Source of the DNA: Methylotenera sp.
GTDB lineage: Bacteria; Pseudomonadota; Gammaproteobacteria; Burkholderiales; Methylophilaceae
DNA length: 48,761 bases
Direction of reading: 5' to 3'
Assembly: GCA_025351225.1 (NCBI GenBank)
Contig: JANXWL010000039.1
Span: forward strand, 1-48,761
In this document: positions 1 through 12,064 of the stretch, in pieces
Numbering within the stretch: the first letter of the stretch is position 1
Layout: every line of letters starts with the position of its first letter
Made by a program: the position numbers and the translations under genes
Notes under the pieces: model-generated
Told to the model about the DNA's origin: nothing
Seen by the model: only the letters and a program-made list of their open reading frames with translations
The model's database searches: none

Positions 1-362
1 GCTAAAAACTCGCCAAACGTATCACCTAAATTAAGCATGCTGCCGTACTTATAGCGCAACATCATGGCATCGATTGGGTAGGCATACAAAAATACGGCGC
101 TGGTGGCATCAAAATCGGGTGGGGAGTTTAGGCAGCTGCCACACACCATGCCGCTAGAAGCCAAGCCGCATTGCGGGCAGCTAGTGTTTGGATGCCAAGG
201 TAAGTCATTTAAACATGGCTTGCAAACCGCATGGTTATTAGCCTCTGGCGAAGCACATAATACGCAATTTTGTTTAAAAATAGCCTGCTTTAAAATGCTA
301 GTGCCTAGTCTTAAATTTAACAATTGACTAATTTTTAACCATTTGTTTAGCAGTTGCTTCAT
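1..362 (-). CDS. comF: ComF family protein (phosphoribosyltransferase-like), N-terminal part only; truncated by the window edge
   Basis: Reverse-strand translation from the CAT at 360-362 reads MKQLLNKWLKISQLLNLRLGTSILKQAIFKQNCVLCASPEANNHAVCKPCLNDLPWHPNTSCPQCGLASSGMVCGSCL...; paired CxxC zinc-ribbon motifs followed by a ComF-like YKYG segment; divergent from bioB. Confidence 0.8.
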   Translation of the reverse strand, partial: MKQLLNKWLKISQLLNLRLGTSILKQAIFKQNCVLCASPEANNHAVCKPCLNDLPWHPNTSCPQCGLASSGMVCGSCLNSPPDFDATSAVFLYAYPIDAMMLRYKYGSMLNLGDTFGEFL

Positions 363-383
363 ATTGTCTTTACAGCTTATAAT
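354..383 (+). promoter_or_regulatory. Candidate sigma70 promoter for the bio operon (TTGCTT-N18-TATAAT)
   Basis: TTGCTT at 354-359, 18-bp spacer, perfect TATAAT at 378-383, 36 bp before bioB ATG; the -35 overlaps the comF start region. Confidence 0.5.
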
Positions 384-419
384 TGCCTTATTAAATCAGT
401 TACATACAAAGGTTAAGTC

Positions 420-1463
420 ATGCTCAAAAGCACAGAAGAAGTCACGCAAAACCCTGCCAGCACATCTATTATAAACACAGAGTTGCTTAAAGCTTGTAAA
501 ACAGAGACGGGTTTAGCTAATCAAGATAATGTGAATCGTTGGCGTGTGGACGAAATTGTAGCTTTGTTTGAACTGCCGTTTAGCGATTTAATGAACAAAG
601 CTCAAACCATGCATCGCGAAAATTTTAACCCAAACGCGGTGCAAGTAAGCACATTATTGTCAATAAAAACAGGTGGTTGCAGTGAAGACTGCGGTTATTG
701 TCCGCAAGCGGCGCGTTACCATACCGAAGTAGAAGACGAGCCACTGATGAAGCTGGAGGATGTGCTAATAGCCGCAAAAGAGGCGCAAAATAGTGGCGCA
801 ACACGCTTTTGTATGGGCGCTGCTTGGCGTGGCCCAAAACAGCGCGACCTTGAACCTGTGTTAAAAATGATTGCTGAAGTAAAAGCCATGGGCTTAGAAA
901 CTTGCGCGACTTTGGGCATGTTAAAAGATGGCCAAGCCGAGCAATTAAAAGATGCGGGCTTAGATTTTTACAATCATAACCTAGACACTGCGCCTGAGTT
1001 TTATGGCGATGTGATTAGCACGCGTACTTATCAAGATAGGCTTGATACACTTGGACGTGTTAGAGGCGCGGATATTAACGTGTGTAGCGGCGGCATTATT
1101 GGTATGGGCGAATCGCGCAATCAACGTGCGGGCTTATTAGCGCAACTAGCCAATATGAGCAAGCCCCCAGAAAGTGTGCCTATTAATCTGCTCACACAGG
1201 TAGAAGGTACGCCTTTATTTGGTGCTGATGCGCTAGACCCAATTGAGTTTGTACGTACTATTGCTGCAGCGCGCATTACCATGCCGCAAAGCTATGTTCG
1301 CTTATCGGCTGGCCGCCAAAGTATGCATGAAGGTATTCAAGCGCTGTGCTTTTTAGCAGGTGCGAATAGTATTTTTTATGGCGAAAAGCTTTTAACCACA
1401 GGCAATCCAGAAGCGGCAACCGATAGAGCCTTGTTTAATAAATTGGGCATCAATAAAGTTTAA
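420..1463 (+). CDS. bioB: Biotin synthase (radical SAM)
   Basis: 347 aa; radical SAM motif [17 protein letters not shown] and SAGRQSM motifs. Confidence 0.97.
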   Translation: MLKSTEEVTQNPASTSIINTELLKACKTETGLANQDNVNRWRVDEIVALFELPFSDLMNKAQTMHRENFNPNAVQVSTLLSIKTGGCSEDCGYCPQAARYHTEVEDEPLMKLEDVLIAAKEAQNSGATRFCMGAAWRGPKQRDLEPVLKMIAEVKAMGLETCATLGMLKDGQAEQLKDAGLDFYNHNLDTAPEFYGDVISTRTYQDRLDTLGRVRGADINVCSGGIIGMGESRNQRAGLLAQLANMSKPPESVPINLLTQVEGTPLFGADALDPIEFVRTIAAARITMPQSYVRLSAGRQSMHEGIQALCFLAGANSIFYGEKLLTTGNPEAATDRALFNKLGINKV

Positions 1464-2671
1464 TGTTAGCAGCGACTAAAAATTTAAGTCTGAGCAAAAG
1501 TTTAAGTCTGCTTGAAGACTTAAAAAAAGAACTAAACCAACGCAAAGTTGATGGCTTATTACGCCAGAGACGATTGCTGGATTCGCCGCAAGCTGAACAT
1601 ATTGTTGCTAACGATAAACCCTATTTATCGTTTTGCAGTAATGATTATTTAGGCCTAGCCAATCACCCAGCGTTAATAAAAACCATGCAGCAAGCTGCAT
1701 GTGATTCTGGTGTGGGTAGCGGGGCGTCTAACCTGATTACTGGTCATCATCGTTATCACGATTCGCTTGAAAAGCAATTGGCAAAATTTGTAAAATTGCC
1801 AGCAGCACTATTATTTTCGACTGGTTACATGGCCAATATTGGCGTGTTAGGTGCGCTGGTAGGGCGCGGCGATGCCATTTTTGCGGATAAGTTAAACCAT
1901 GCTTGTTTAAACGACGGCGGTTATTATTCACTGGCCGAATTTAATCGGTTTGCACATAACGATGTGGCTGCGCTTGAAGCTCTATTAAAAGCTAGCACCG
2001 CCAAACACAAGCTAATAGCTGTCGATGCGGTGTTCAGTATGGATGGCGATATTGCGCCAATTCCTGAGTATTTGGCGCTGTGCGAGCAATATGATGCCTA
2101 TTTGTATATAGACGATGCGCATGGTTTTGGCGTACTGGGCGCGCATGGTGAAGGTTCGTTAAGCCATTTTAATTTAGCCTCGCCAAGGTTTATTGTGATG
2201 GCGACATTAGGTAAAGCTGCCGGTGTGGCGGGCGCCTTTGTGGCGGGTGAGCAGGTAGTGATTGATTATTTGATACAAACTGCTAAAAGCTATGTGTATT
2301 CAACCCCAGCTCCGCCAGCGCTTTCTGCAACGCTTTCGGCAGCAGTTAGTTTGATTGAACAGGGTGATGGTTTGCGCGCGCATTTGCAATATTTAATGGC
2401 TACTTTAAAAGCCAATTTAAGTTTACAGCATTGGCAATTAATGCCATCTAACACCGCTATTCAGCCGCTAGTGGTGGGCAGTAATCATGCTGCTGTAGCA
2501 TTAAGTGAGTACTTGCAAAGCATGGGAATTTTAGTGCCAGCGATTCGCCCGCCAACAGTGCCTGTGAATACCGCGCGATTACGCATCTCGCTCTCCGCCG
2601 CGCATAGTGAGCATGATGTAATCACACTAGCAAAAGCCATCAATAAAGCAGAAAAGGGGTTGACACGATGA
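1463..2671 (+). CDS. bioF: 8-amino-7-oxononanoate synthase
   Basis: 402 aa; FCSNDYLGLANHP, DDAHGFGVLG; overlaps bioB stop by 1 nt. The expected PLP-lysine region reads TLGKAAGVAGAFVAG. Confidence 0.95.
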   Translation: MLAATKNLSLSKSLSLLEDLKKELNQRKVDGLLRQRRLLDSPQAEHIVANDKPYLSFCSNDYLGLANHPALIKTMQQAACDSGVGSGASNLITGHHRYHDSLEKQLAKFVKLPAALLFSTGYMANIGVLGALVGRGDAIFADKLNHACLNDGGYYSLAEFNRFAHNDVAALEALLKASTAKHKLIAVDAVFSMDGDIAPIPEYLALCEQYDAYLYIDDAHGFGVLGAHGEGSLSHFNLASPRFIVMATLGKAAGVAGAFVAGEQVVIDYLIQTAKSYVYSTPAPPALSATLSAAVSLIEQGDGLRAHLQYLMATLKANLSLQHWQLMPSNTAIQPLVVGSNHAAVALSEYLQSMGILVPAIRPPTVPVNTARLRISLSAAHSEHDVITLAKAINKAEKGLTR

Positions 2672-3438
2672 GTGCACATGTTGAGATAATTGGCCAAGGT
2701 CAACCGCTTGTAATGATTCACGGCTGGGGCATGCATAGCGGTGTTTGGCAGCCATTAATTAAGCGTTTATCGGCTAAATATATGCTGTATTTGGTCGATT
2801 TGCCAGGCATGGGTAATAGCCGCCCAATCGAACCCTATCACCTGCATGCCATAGCGGACGAGGTGGCGCAAGTGATTCCAGGTGTTTCTGATGTATTGGG
2901 CTGGTCGCTAGGTGGCTTGGTTGCGCAGCGCATTGCATTGAATCAGCCTGATAGAATCAGAAGGCTGATTTTAGTTGGCTCAACCCCTTGTTTTGTTGCA
3001 AAAACAGGCTGGGATGCTGGCATAGACCCGACTAATTTTGAGGCATTTGCTGATAATGTGAACAGTGACTACAAAGCCGCCATGTTGCAGTTTTTAACCT
3101 TGCAATGCATGCAGTCTAGCGACAGGCGGGCGGTCATAAAACAACTGCGCCAAAGCTTTGAAAGGCGTCCAACTCCCACACAAACCACGCTAGGCCGCGC
3201 GCTCAATATTTTGTTAGATAGCGATTTGCGCGAGGAAATCCCGAATATTCGTAAACCAACTTTGCTGATTCATGGTGATCGCGACACGCTCGCGCCCGTG
3301 CAAGCTGCGCACTGGATGATGCAACAACTGCCGATTGGCTATTTGCGCGTGTTATCGGGTGCGGCGCATGCGCCATTTTTATCGCATTCTGACCAGTTTG
3401 TGGAAACACTTAACCAGTTTTTAGAGCCCACTGCTTAA
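2668..3438 (+). CDS. bioH: Pimeloyl-ACP methyl ester carboxylesterase
   Basis: 256 aa alpha/beta hydrolase: HGWGMHSGVW, nucleophile GWSLGG, HGDRDTLAP, GAAHAPF; located inside the bio operon. Confidence 0.93.
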   Translation: MSAHVEIIGQGQPLVMIHGWGMHSGVWQPLIKRLSAKYMLYLVDLPGMGNSRPIEPYHLHAIADEVAQVIPGVSDVLGWSLGGLVAQRIALNQPDRIRRLILVGSTPCFVAKTGWDAGIDPTNFEAFADNVNSDYKAAMLQFLTLQCMQSSDRRAVIKQLRQSFERRPTPTQTTLGRALNILLDSDLREEIPNIRKPTLLIHGDRDTLAPVQAAHWMMQQLPIGYLRVLSGAAHAPFLSHSDQFVETLNQFLEPTA

Positions 3439-4325
3439 TGGACGCAGGTTTGTTGGATCAATACCATATCGACAAAGGTCGCGTGCGCGCTTCGTTTAAT
3501 CGCGCGGCTAATACTTACGATGCTGCCGCCGTGCTGCAAAAGCGGGTGCGCGAGGAAATGCTGAGCCGTTTAGATTTGGTTAACATTAAGCCAAAAGCTA
3601 TATTAGACGCGGGTTGTGGCACAGGGCATGGCAGCTTTGCACTACAAAAACGTTTTTCTAATGCCAATATCGTTTCGCTTGATTTAGCCGTTAATATGCT
3701 GCAACAAACCAAATTGCAACGGCCTTGGTTGCAAAAGTGCCTGCAAAAAATGTTGCACCAACAACACTTGCTGTGTGCTGATATTGAAAATCTGCCAATC
3801 GCCAGCAACAGCATGGGCTTGGTGTGGTCAAATTTAGCCATTCAATGGTGTAACGATTTAGATGGGGCATTTAGCGAGCTAGCGCGCGTGCTGCAACCAG
3901 AAGGATTGTTGATGTTTAGCACGTTTGGTCCTGACACGCTAAAAGAGCTTCGCGCTGCTACAACTAATGGCCATACACATGTTAGTCGCTTTATTGACAT
4001 GCATGACATTGGCGATGCGCTGATACGGGCGGGCTTTAGCACACCAGTGCTAGATGTAGAGCACTATACACTCACCTATGATGATGTAAAAAGCGTGATG
4101 ATAGATTTAAAAAGTATAGGCGCGCATAATGCAACTGCTGGTCGCGCCCGCGGCTTACAAGGCAGGGGTTTTTTGCAAAATTTAGTTCAAAATTACGAAC
4201 AATTTCGCGTGGCAGGTAAGCTGCCTGCCACATTCGAAGTGGTATACGGCCATGCTTGGAAGGCAGAATCTAAGCTGCAGCTAGACGATGGCTACGCACC
4301 AATTACGTTTAAAAAACGGCCATGA
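3438..4325 (+). CDS. bioC: Malonyl-ACP O-methyltransferase
   Basis: 295 aa SAM methyltransferase: ILDAGCGTGHGS, WSNLAIQWCNDL; operonic between bioH and bioD. Confidence 0.93.
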   Translation: MDAGLLDQYHIDKGRVRASFNRAANTYDAAAVLQKRVREEMLSRLDLVNIKPKAILDAGCGTGHGSFALQKRFSNANIVSLDLAVNMLQQTKLQRPWLQKCLQKMLHQQHLLCADIENLPIASNSMGLVWSNLAIQWCNDLDGAFSELARVLQPEGLLMFSTFGPDTLKELRAATTNGHTHVSRFIDMHDIGDALIRAGFSTPVLDVEHYTLTYDDVKSVMIDLKSIGAHNATAGRARGLQGRGFLQNLVQNYEQFRVAGKLPATFEVVYGHAWKAESKLQLDDGYAPITFKKRP

Positions 4326-4930
4326 AGCAAGCGTATTTTATCACTGGCACTGATACAGGCGTGGGTAAAACTCACATTGCATGCAAACTTATTCGGCAAT
4401 ATGTTGCGCAAGGCTATAAAGTAGTTGGCATGAAACCAGTGGCAGCAGGTTGCGATTTGGTTGATGGTGAATGGGTAAACGACGATGTATTAAGGCTAGA
4501 AGCCGCCAGCAATGTAAAGGCCCCGCGCGCACTTGTTAACCCTTACAGTTTTAAGGAAGCCATTGCGCCGCATATTGCTGCCGAGCTTGCTGGGGTTGAA
4601 ATAAAACTAGAAGTGCTCAAGCTAGCATTTGAAGCCTTAAGTGAGTTGGCTGATATTGTCATTGTAGAAGGCGCAGGTGGCTTTTTAGTGCCGATTAATG
4701 ATCAAAAAACACTTGCAGATTTTGTAGTTTCGCTTAATATTCCAGTACTGTTGGTAGTAGGTATAAAGCTGGGTTGCATCAATCATACGCTGCTAACAGT
4801 TGAAGCAATTAAGGCGCGAAACTGTGAGTTTTATGGGTGGATTGCCAACCCTATAGACCCGCAAATGCAACATTACAACGATAATGTACTAATAATTGTA
4901 AAAATGCTACAAAAAGATAGCATTTTTTAG
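4322..4930 (+). CDS. bioD: Dethiobiotin synthase, apparently short at the C-terminus
   Basis: 202 aa; P-loop GTDTGVGKT, VEGAGGFLVP, VVGIKLGCINH, ANPIDP; ends ...IVKMLQKDSIF without the usual LLG-x-IP tail. Confidence 0.92.
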   Translation: MKQAYFITGTDTGVGKTHIACKLIRQYVAQGYKVVGMKPVAAGCDLVDGEWVNDDVLRLEAASNVKAPRALVNPYSFKEAIAPHIAAELAGVEIKLEVLKLAFEALSELADIVIVEGAGGFLVPINDQKTLADFVVSLNIPVLLVVGIKLGCINHTLLTVEAIKARNCEFYGWIANPIDPQMQHYNDNVLIIVKMLQKDSIF

Positions 4931-5024
4931 GCGATAGTAAGCTACATTATTTATAAAAATTAATAATAAATTCAATTACTTAAGTTATTTCAAGCTGCAC
5001 TGAATAACTTGCTTTAGGTGGCAT

Positions 5025-5040
5025 TAGCCCATATGGGCTA
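5025..5040. promoter_or_regulatory. Perfect 16-bp palindrome TAGCCCATATGGGCTA upstream of the PEP-CTERM gene; possible operator or UAS
   Basis: Read directly: TAGCCCAT/ATGGGCTA, 81 bp upstream of the likely ATG at 5122. Confidence 0.35.
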
Positions 5041-5121
5041 TTGATGATAAATAGCTTAATGCCTAGCATAGCAATTGTCAGATTTGCAGTTTGTTTTAAA
5101 TTTAACTTGGAGGTAACAAAA

Positions 5122-5775
5122 ATGAAGAAACTTTTAGTTGCATTAGGCTTTACGTTTGCAGCATTTGGTGCAAATGCTAATATTGTTAGCGGTGGTTTAA
5201 CGGTTACAGGCAATGCTGCTGTAACGATAGTTAACTCTGTTGCAGATGCTACAAATGATGGTTTGTGGGGGGGTGATGGCTCAAATCTAGATGCTGGTAT
5301 CTACACTAGCGGTAACTCTGGTACTTTAATTGCAAACACTGCTGGTTTTTTTACAGCAACATACTTGGGTCAAGTTGCTGGTTTCCCAAATCAATACAAT
5401 AGTGATTCAATGAGTATGGGCGGCACTAACCTTGGTGTAGCAGTTGGTACAACGCTTGGTCAATCAGTAACTGCCAATAGCACAGTTAACTTTTCATTCC
5501 TTGACGGTGGTGATGGTTCAACTTTTGCTAATGGTCAAGCCAACACCAAAGTGCAAGGTTTCATTTTCTTAGATGCTGCGGTTTGGAATGCATTGCACGG
5601 TTCTACTTATGACTTTTTGATTGGTTATAACGACTCAGCACCAGTAAATGCTGACTATGATGACTATGTAGTTGGTGTAGTTAACCATGTGCCAGTTCCA
5701 GCTGCATTGCCATTAATGGCATCTGCACTAGGTATGTTTGGTTTATCACGTCGTAAAAGTAAAAAAGCAGCTTAA
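5122..5775 (+). CDS. Exported protein with PEP-CTERM/VPxPA-type C-terminal sorting signal
   Basis: Start moved to the ATG at 5122 (SD GGAGG at 5109-5113); signal peptide MKKLLVALGFTFAAFGANA; C-terminus VPVPAALPLMASALGMFGLSRRKSKKAA (motif, TM helix, basic tail). Confidence 0.85.
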   Translation: MKKLLVALGFTFAAFGANANIVSGGLTVTGNAAVTIVNSVADATNDGLWGGDGSNLDAGIYTSGNSGTLIANTAGFFTATYLGQVAGFPNQYNSDSMSMGGTNLGVAVGTTLGQSVTANSTVNFSFLDGGDGSTFANGQANTKVQGFIFLDAAVWNALHGSTYDFLIGYNDSAPVNADYDDYVVGVVNHVPVPAALPLMASALGMFGLSRRKSKKAA

Positions 5776-5800
5776 TTAAATTTAGGTATGTTTAAATAAC

Positions 5801-5827
5801 AAAGCCTGCAATTGCAGGCTTTTTTTA
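5801..5827 (+). terminator. Intrinsic terminator
   Basis: AGCCTGCAATTGCAGGCT perfect hairpin followed by T7; probably serves the PEP-CTERM gene. Confidence 0.85.
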
Positions 5828-6466
5828 TTGGTACAGTTTATGTTTGAATAAGTAATCAATCACTTTTTCTGGCGCTAAATAGCGCGGGCTCAGTTTGTTT
5901 TTTAGCGCGTTTCGAATGCCAGTTGATGAAATATCCAGCGGCGTAATCGCTTGCATATGAATATAACCCGCTGACTTTTCTGATAAATCAGCAATATTTT
6001 CGGTGTAATTGTCTTGCAATAGCAGTGCAAGTTCGTCAGTCAGCTTAGGCTGCTTGCTGGCGTTTGGCCGTTGCACCAAAATAATGTGACAATAATTGAG
6101 AAGCTCTTGCCATCTAGCCCAAGTGTTCAAATGCACAAACGCGTCGCTGCCCATAATCAGGCACAGCGCAACATCATTCCCCAATTCCTCACGTAGAGAA
6201 ATGAGTGTATCAATCGTGTAAGAAGCCCCAGCACGCTCAAGCTCACGCGTGTCTAGGGCAAATGTTTGATTATTGCTAATCGCCAGATCAACCATAGTAG
6301 CGCGGTGTTTTGCGTTAACTTCTGGTGTAGTTTTATGCGGTGGATTTGCAGAGGGAATAAAGCGCACTTCACTAAATTTAAGTGCATCAGCTAGCTCTTG
6401 TGCCATGCGCAAATGCCCGTAGTGAATCGGGTTGAACGTGCCGCCTAATAGGCCGATAAGATGCAT
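5825..6466 (-). CDS. nadD: Nicotinate-nucleotide adenylyltransferase
   Basis: 213 aa; GLLGGTFNPIHYGHLR, SANPPHK, ISSTGIRNAL. Confidence 0.96.
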   Translation of the reverse strand: MHLIGLLGGTFNPIHYGHLRMAQELADALKFSEVRFIPSANPPHKTTPEVNAKHRATMVDLAISNNQTFALDTRELERAGASYTIDTLISLREELGNDVALCLIMGSDAFVHLNTWARWQELLNYCHIILVQRPNASKQPKLTDELALLLQDNYTENIADLSEKSAGYIHMQAITPLDISSTGIRNALKNKLSPRYLAPEKVIDYLFKHKLYQ

Positions 6467-6487
6467 ATCGACTCTTTAAGCGAGCAC

Positions 6488-7774
6488 TTATGCCCTGACT
6501 TGCCCATCACCTAATACAATATATTTGAGCGAAGTTAAGCCTTCTAAACCAACGGGGCCGCGGGCGTGTAGTTTGTCGGTTGAGATACCAATCTCAGCAC
6601 CCAAGCCATATTCAAAGCCATCGGCGAAGCGGGTGCTAGCATTTACCATGACAGAGCTAGAGTCAACTTCGCGCAAGAATCGGCGCGCTTTAGAATAGTT
6701 TTCGGTCACAATCGCTTCGGTGTGTTGCGATGAATGTTGGTTGATGTGCACAATCGCCTCGTCTAAACCGCTAACCACTTTACACGAGATAATCGCCGCT
6801 AAATACTCGGTATAATAATCTTCTTCTGTGGCCAAACTTATATTTTTAAAGTCAGCTTGTGGTGCTAGGGCTAGAGTCTCAGTACAGCCACGAATCTCAA
6901 TGCCATGCGCAGTTAACATGTCAGCTAATTTGGGCAACATGGTTTTAGCTACTGAACGTGCAACCAGTAGCGATTCCGCCGTGTTACAGGTGCCCAAACG
7001 CTGCGTTTTACTGTTTTCTAGAATGCGTAAGGCTTTATCAAAATCCGCCTCATCGTCAATATACACATGGCAATTGCCGTCTAAGTGCTTAATCACTGGA
7101 ATTCGCGCGTCATTGCTAATCCGTTCAATTAAGCCTTTGCCACCACGTGGCACAATCACGTCTACATAGGCTTTCATGGTGATAAGCTCGCCCACTGCCG
7201 CGCGATCGGTTGTTTCAATCACTTGCACAGCTGCTTTTGGCAAACCTGCTTTTTCTAGGCCTTCGTGCACGAGTTTTGCTAATGCTTGATTGCAATGAAT
7301 CGCCTCAGAGCCACCGCGTAAAATACACGCGTTGCCAGACTTAATGCAAAGCCCAGCTGCGTCAATTGTCACGTTTGGCCGTGCTTCGTAAATAATACCG
7401 ATAACGCCCAAAGGCACGCGCATTTGGCCTATTTGTATGCCACTTGGGCGATATTTAAAGTTGCTCATTTCGCCAATTGGGTCGGGCAAAGTAGCAATTT
7501 GCTGCAGGCCTTCAACCATACTGGCAATTGATTTTTCGGTTAAAGTGAGTCGATCTAGCATAGCCTCATCTAAGCCATTGGCTTTTGCCTCATCACAATC
7601 TTGCTTATTGGCTGCTAGCAATGCAGATTTTTCACCCAAAATCGCGCTGGCAATGTGCGTAAGCGCTAGGTTTTTAGTGTTGGTATCAGCCGCAGCCATC
7701 AGGCGCGATGCCGCGCGAGCAGCAACACCAACCGTTTGCATATATTTTTTAATATCCATTATTTTAGTATTCAT
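6488..7774 (-). CDS. proA: Glutamate-5-semialdehyde dehydrogenase (gamma-glutamyl phosphate reductase)
   Basis: 428 aa; [58 protein letters not shown]. Confidence 0.96.
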   Translation of the reverse strand: MNTKIMDIKKYMQTVGVAARAASRLMAAADTNTKNLALTHIASAILGEKSALLAANKQDCDEAKANGLDEAMLDRLTLTEKSIASMVEGLQQIATLPDPIGEMSNFKYRPSGIQIGQMRVPLGVIGIIYEARPNVTIDAAGLCIKSGNACILRGGSEAIHCNQALAKLVHEGLEKAGLPKAAVQVIETTDRAAVGELITMKAYVDVIVPRGGKGLIERISNDARIPVIKHLDGNCHVYIDDEADFDKALRILENSKTQRLGTCNTAESLLVARSVAKTMLPKLADMLTAHGIEIRGCTETLALAPQADFKNISLATEEDYYTEYLAAIISCKVVSGLDEAIVHINQHSSQHTEAIVTENYSKARRFLREVDSSSVMVNASTRFADGFEYGLGAEIGISTDKLHARGPVGLEGLTSLKYIVLGDGQVRA

Positions 7775-7807
7775 ACTAGCTATTATACGTTTTTGCTTAA
7801 GACTAAA

Positions 7808-8821
7808 CTAGCGTACACGCACTTTGGCTAGCCCAAAACACAATCGCGATAGCTCCAGCCAGGCATCGCCTTGCATTACGCCTTTGGCGGTTTTATCAAT
7901 ATCGCACAACTTTTGCAGCGCAGCTTCAAGCTGGCGCAAGCTAAGTCGGGCCAATGCACGCTTTACAAGTGATTGTCTATCGCCATAAATACGCGCATTA
8001 GTCATTGCGTTCACGATATTTTCGCCACGCGCCTCGGCCTGTTTAATGCGTACTAATGGCCGTAACACCCACATCAGCGGGTTCATCACCGCGACTGCGT
8101 TTTCGCCTTCATCCTGCAGGCCTTGCAAAATGCGTGTGGTGCGCTCGGCATCGCCCGCCAATACAGCCTCACCAAGCTGAAACGCATCAAAGCGCGATAC
8201 ATTCAACACTGCTTCGCGCACCGCATCTGCGCTAATTTCACCTGCGGGGTAAAGCAAACCAAGTTTTTGAATTTCTTGATGTGCCGCCAGCAAATTGCCC
8301 TCAACTTGATGTGCAATAAACGCTAATGATGTCGTATCGGTGCTTTGATTTTGCGCAGCTAATCTTGATGAAAGCCAATTAGGGAGCTGGGTTGGGGTAA
8401 TTTCATTAAGCTCAATTAGAGTACTGGCATTTTGCAACGCACCAAACCATGCACTATTTTTGGCTTCTCGCTCTAAGCTGGGTAAAACAATCATCACCGT
8501 TGTATCGGGTATTAAATGGTTTGCAAGCTCAGTGAGTGCTTTGCCGCCATCTACACCAGGTTTGCCGCTGGGGATATGAATTTCGAGAACACGAAGGCTA
8601 GAAAATAGCGACATGGCTTGGCCAAATTGCTGAATTTGTTGCCAATTAAAATTGCGCTCTACAATCAAACTGGTACGCTCATCGGCACACGCATTACGCG
8701 CAGCGGCTCGAATCGCGTCTAAACATTCGCTTTGCGCTAAAGGTTCATCACCCACCAGCACATACAACGGTGCTAAATTATTTTGTAGATGCTGATTAAG
8801 CTGGTTGGCTGCTAAGCGCAT
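7808..8821 (-). CDS. holA: DNA polymerase III subunit delta
   Basis: 337 aa; MRLAANQLNQHLQNNLAPLYVLVGDEPLAQSE...; operonic with lptE and leuS. Confidence 0.92.
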   Translation of the reverse strand: MRLAANQLNQHLQNNLAPLYVLVGDEPLAQSECLDAIRAAARNACADERTSLIVERNFNWQQIQQFGQAMSLFSSLRVLEIHIPSGKPGVDGGKALTELANHLIPDTTVMIVLPSLEREAKNSAWFGALQNASTLIELNEITPTQLPNWLSSRLAAQNQSTDTTSLAFIAHQVEGNLLAAHQEIQKLGLLYPAGEISADAVREAVLNVSRFDAFQLGEAVLAGDAERTTRILQGLQDEGENAVAVMNPLMWVLRPLVRIKQAEARGENIVNAMTNARIYGDRQSLVKRALARLSLRQLEAALQKLCDIDKTAKGVMQGDAWLELSRLCFGLAKVRVR

Positions 8822-8851
8822 GAACTAAACCGTTTAAATTGGCGTTTCAAA

Positions 8852-9357
8852 TTAAAGTGGTTTTTTAAGTGCGGCTAATCTGCGCATTAAGCTGCTAATG
8901 ACATCACTATGCATATTCTCGTTTAAGCGTTTTTCTTCATCTTGTTTGGCCAGCAAATTGGCATCGCTGTAAGTATAATCACGGCGCGCTTCTACCGTTT
9001 GCACTGGGCTCCAAAGCTCAGCTCCTGCTGCTTTGGTGCGGTAATGTACACGATAATACAGCTCAAATTCGTTTACCGTACCCGTGCCAGCTAGTGAGAG
9101 AATGCGCTTTTCGCTCTCTTCACCCACTAATTCAAGCAGCAGTTCTGCGTTGCTAGGGCTATCCAGAACTTTAACGCCATTAGTATTAAGCGTTTTCTTA
9201 AGATTTTTTGAAATCACCAACGTGCTGCCCTGGATAAAAACACTGCTATAAGCAATATCAGCCGCGCCGCGCAAATGAAAGCCGCAAGCAACTAAGCTAG
9301 ATACTAGGCTAGTTAAAAGCGTAAAAACAAGCAAGGTACGCAGCTGAGATTTGAACA

Positions 9358-9358
<1 letters not shown>
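8852..9358 (-). CDS. lptE: LPS-assembly lipoprotein
   Basis: 168 aa; lipobox-like LVACGFHLRG; downstream of leuS. Confidence 0.9.
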
Positions 9359-11940
<2,582 letters not shown>

Positions 11941-12064
11941 TTATACTTGAAGGCATGGCCTTTGGCATGGCTTGCAGACTGCTGTTAGTGCTTATTAAAT
12001 TATTGTAAGGATTTTTCGATATATCAGACTAATTTCATATAACTTTTTTAGATTGAGAGTTGAA

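Noticed and set aside
103-327. + strand 74-aa ORF at the window start
   Set aside because: It is antisense to the convincing comF N-terminus on the minus strand and has no recognisable motif.
362-419. BirA-type biotin operator before bioB
   Set aside because: I looked for TTGTAAACC...GGTTTACAA arms and found none; only a sigma70-like promoter is visible.
4980-5122. Sigma-54 promoter upstream of the PEP-CTERM gene
   Set aside because: TGGC and TTGC fragments are present but not at GG-N10-GC spacing.
11951-11972. GGCATGGC direct repeats upstream of leuS
   Set aside because: Two short copies in a small intergenic gap with no further structure; insufficient evidence for a function.
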